NCBI GenBank assembly: GCA_947302675.1
Contig: CAMYWI010000073.1
Location: forward strand, 1 to 6,800
Length of the DNA stretch: 6,800 bases
Reading direction: 5' to 3'
From: an uncultured Selenomonadales bacterium
Lineage (GTDB): Bacteria > Bacillota_C > Negativicutes > Selenomonadales > Selenomonadaceae
Below the pieces are notes generated by a model. It was not told the origin of the DNA, searched no databases, and worked only from the letters and a program-made list of their open reading frames with translations. Position numbers and translations under genes: made by a program. Shown here in pieces: positions 6,510 through 6,800 of this stretch. The first letter of the stretch is position 1. Every line of letters starts with the position of its first letter.

Positions 6510-6800
6510 ACCTTACTTCGACGCCGCGACTTTGCAAATACTCTTTGACTTGCCGAATAGTATACTTGCCGTAATGGAAGACCGATGCCGCTAAAACTGC
6601 GTCCGCCTTTCCGTCAACTAGCACATCATAAAAATGCGCAAGTTCACCCGCACCACCCGACGCAATCACAGGAACATTAACCGCCTCGCTAACTGCGCGG
6701 GTCAATTCAATATCGTAGCCGCCCTTTGTGCCGTCGGCGTCCATACTCGTTAGGAGAATCTCGCCGGCACCAAGCGCGACTCCTTTTTTTATCCAGTCAA
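6505..6800 (-). CDS. hisF: imidazole glycerol phosphate synthase cyclase subunit HisF, N-terminus cut off
   Basis: Ninety-seven C-terminal residues are visible, starting [20 protein letters not shown] at the right edge and ending EVRF before TAG. HisF pairs with HisH in the cytoplasm and uses ammonia to convert PRFAR into imidazole glycerol phosphate and AICAR, in histidine and purine metabolism. The visible half of the TIM barrel has [12 protein letters not shown], whose second Asp matches the catalytic aspartate of the family, plus the phosphate-binding loops VIASGGAG and LAASVFHYG. HisA is excluded by these sequences and the C-terminus. The frame is open past the ATG at 6744, so that Met is internal. 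The full protein is normally about 250-260 residues. hisI or hisIE, which often follows hisF, is absent here because the next gene is convergent. Confidence 0.96.
   Translation of the reverse strand, partial: DWIKKGVALGAGEILLTSMDADGTKGGYDIELTRAVSEAVNVPVIASGGAGELAHFYDVLVDGKADAVLAASVFHYGKYTIRQVKEYLQSRGVEVRF

Noticed and set aside
6742..6744. ATG at 6744 as the start of a short 79-residue protein
   Set aside because: The frame continues upstream as [17 protein letters not shown], the conserved HisF sequence, so this Met is internal.
1..6800. tRNA, rRNA, CRISPR arrays, insertion sequences or phage genes
   Set aside because: No cloverleaf, regularly spaced direct repeats, transposase or integrase motifs were seen; coding genes fill nearly all the window.

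Overview
The window looks like chromosomal core-genome DNA from an anaerobic, diderm-type Firmicute, most plausibly a member of the Negativicutes (Selenomonadales or relatives). This is an inference. It rests on the gene set (RF2 beside DUF2993 and DUF5693 envelope proteins, and an FtsA-like protein with a long tail) and on the mix of A/T runs with GC-rich codons. Nothing seen is a phage, transposase, CRISPR array, tRNA or rRNA.

Layout. Positions 1-4014 are a tightly packed four-gene minus-strand operon, read from right to left: a degenerate FakA/YloV-like DAK2 protein (4014-2776), peptide chain release factor 2 prfB (2763-1656), a DUF2993 membrane-anchored protein (1642-929) and a DUF5693 membrane protein (926 to the left edge, cut off). 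Junction gaps are 12, 13 and 2 nt, and ribosome binding sites sit in or against the preceding stop codons, so translational coupling is likely. A 99-nt divergent intergenic region (4015-4113) separates this operon from a plus-strand FtsA-superfamily actin-like ATPase of 764 residues (4114-6408). A 96-nt intergenic stretch with three dyad symmetries follows. The window ends in the C-terminal third or more of hisF on the minus strand (6505 to the right edge, N-terminus cut off).

prfB must be read through an in-frame TGA by +1 frameshifting. The uninterrupted frame starting at 2648 is only part of the gene, and the true start is the ATG at 2763. The CTT TGA C slippery site is canonical, but the upstream Shine-Dalgarno-like stimulator is weak and 3 nt further away than in Escherichia coli.

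The two most distinctive proteins are the FakA-like one and the FtsA-like one. The FakA-like protein aligns without gaps over the family's metal-binding loop, yet both aspartates are replaced, so it is probably a pseudokinase. The FtsA-like protein carries a C-terminal tail of about 350 residues made of five roughly 60-residue modules that resemble ThiS/MoaD-type beta-grasp units. The operon thus pairs translation termination with lipid- and envelope-related proteins, and it diverges from a probable cell-division or envelope cytoskeletal ATPase. That functional link is inferred from position only.
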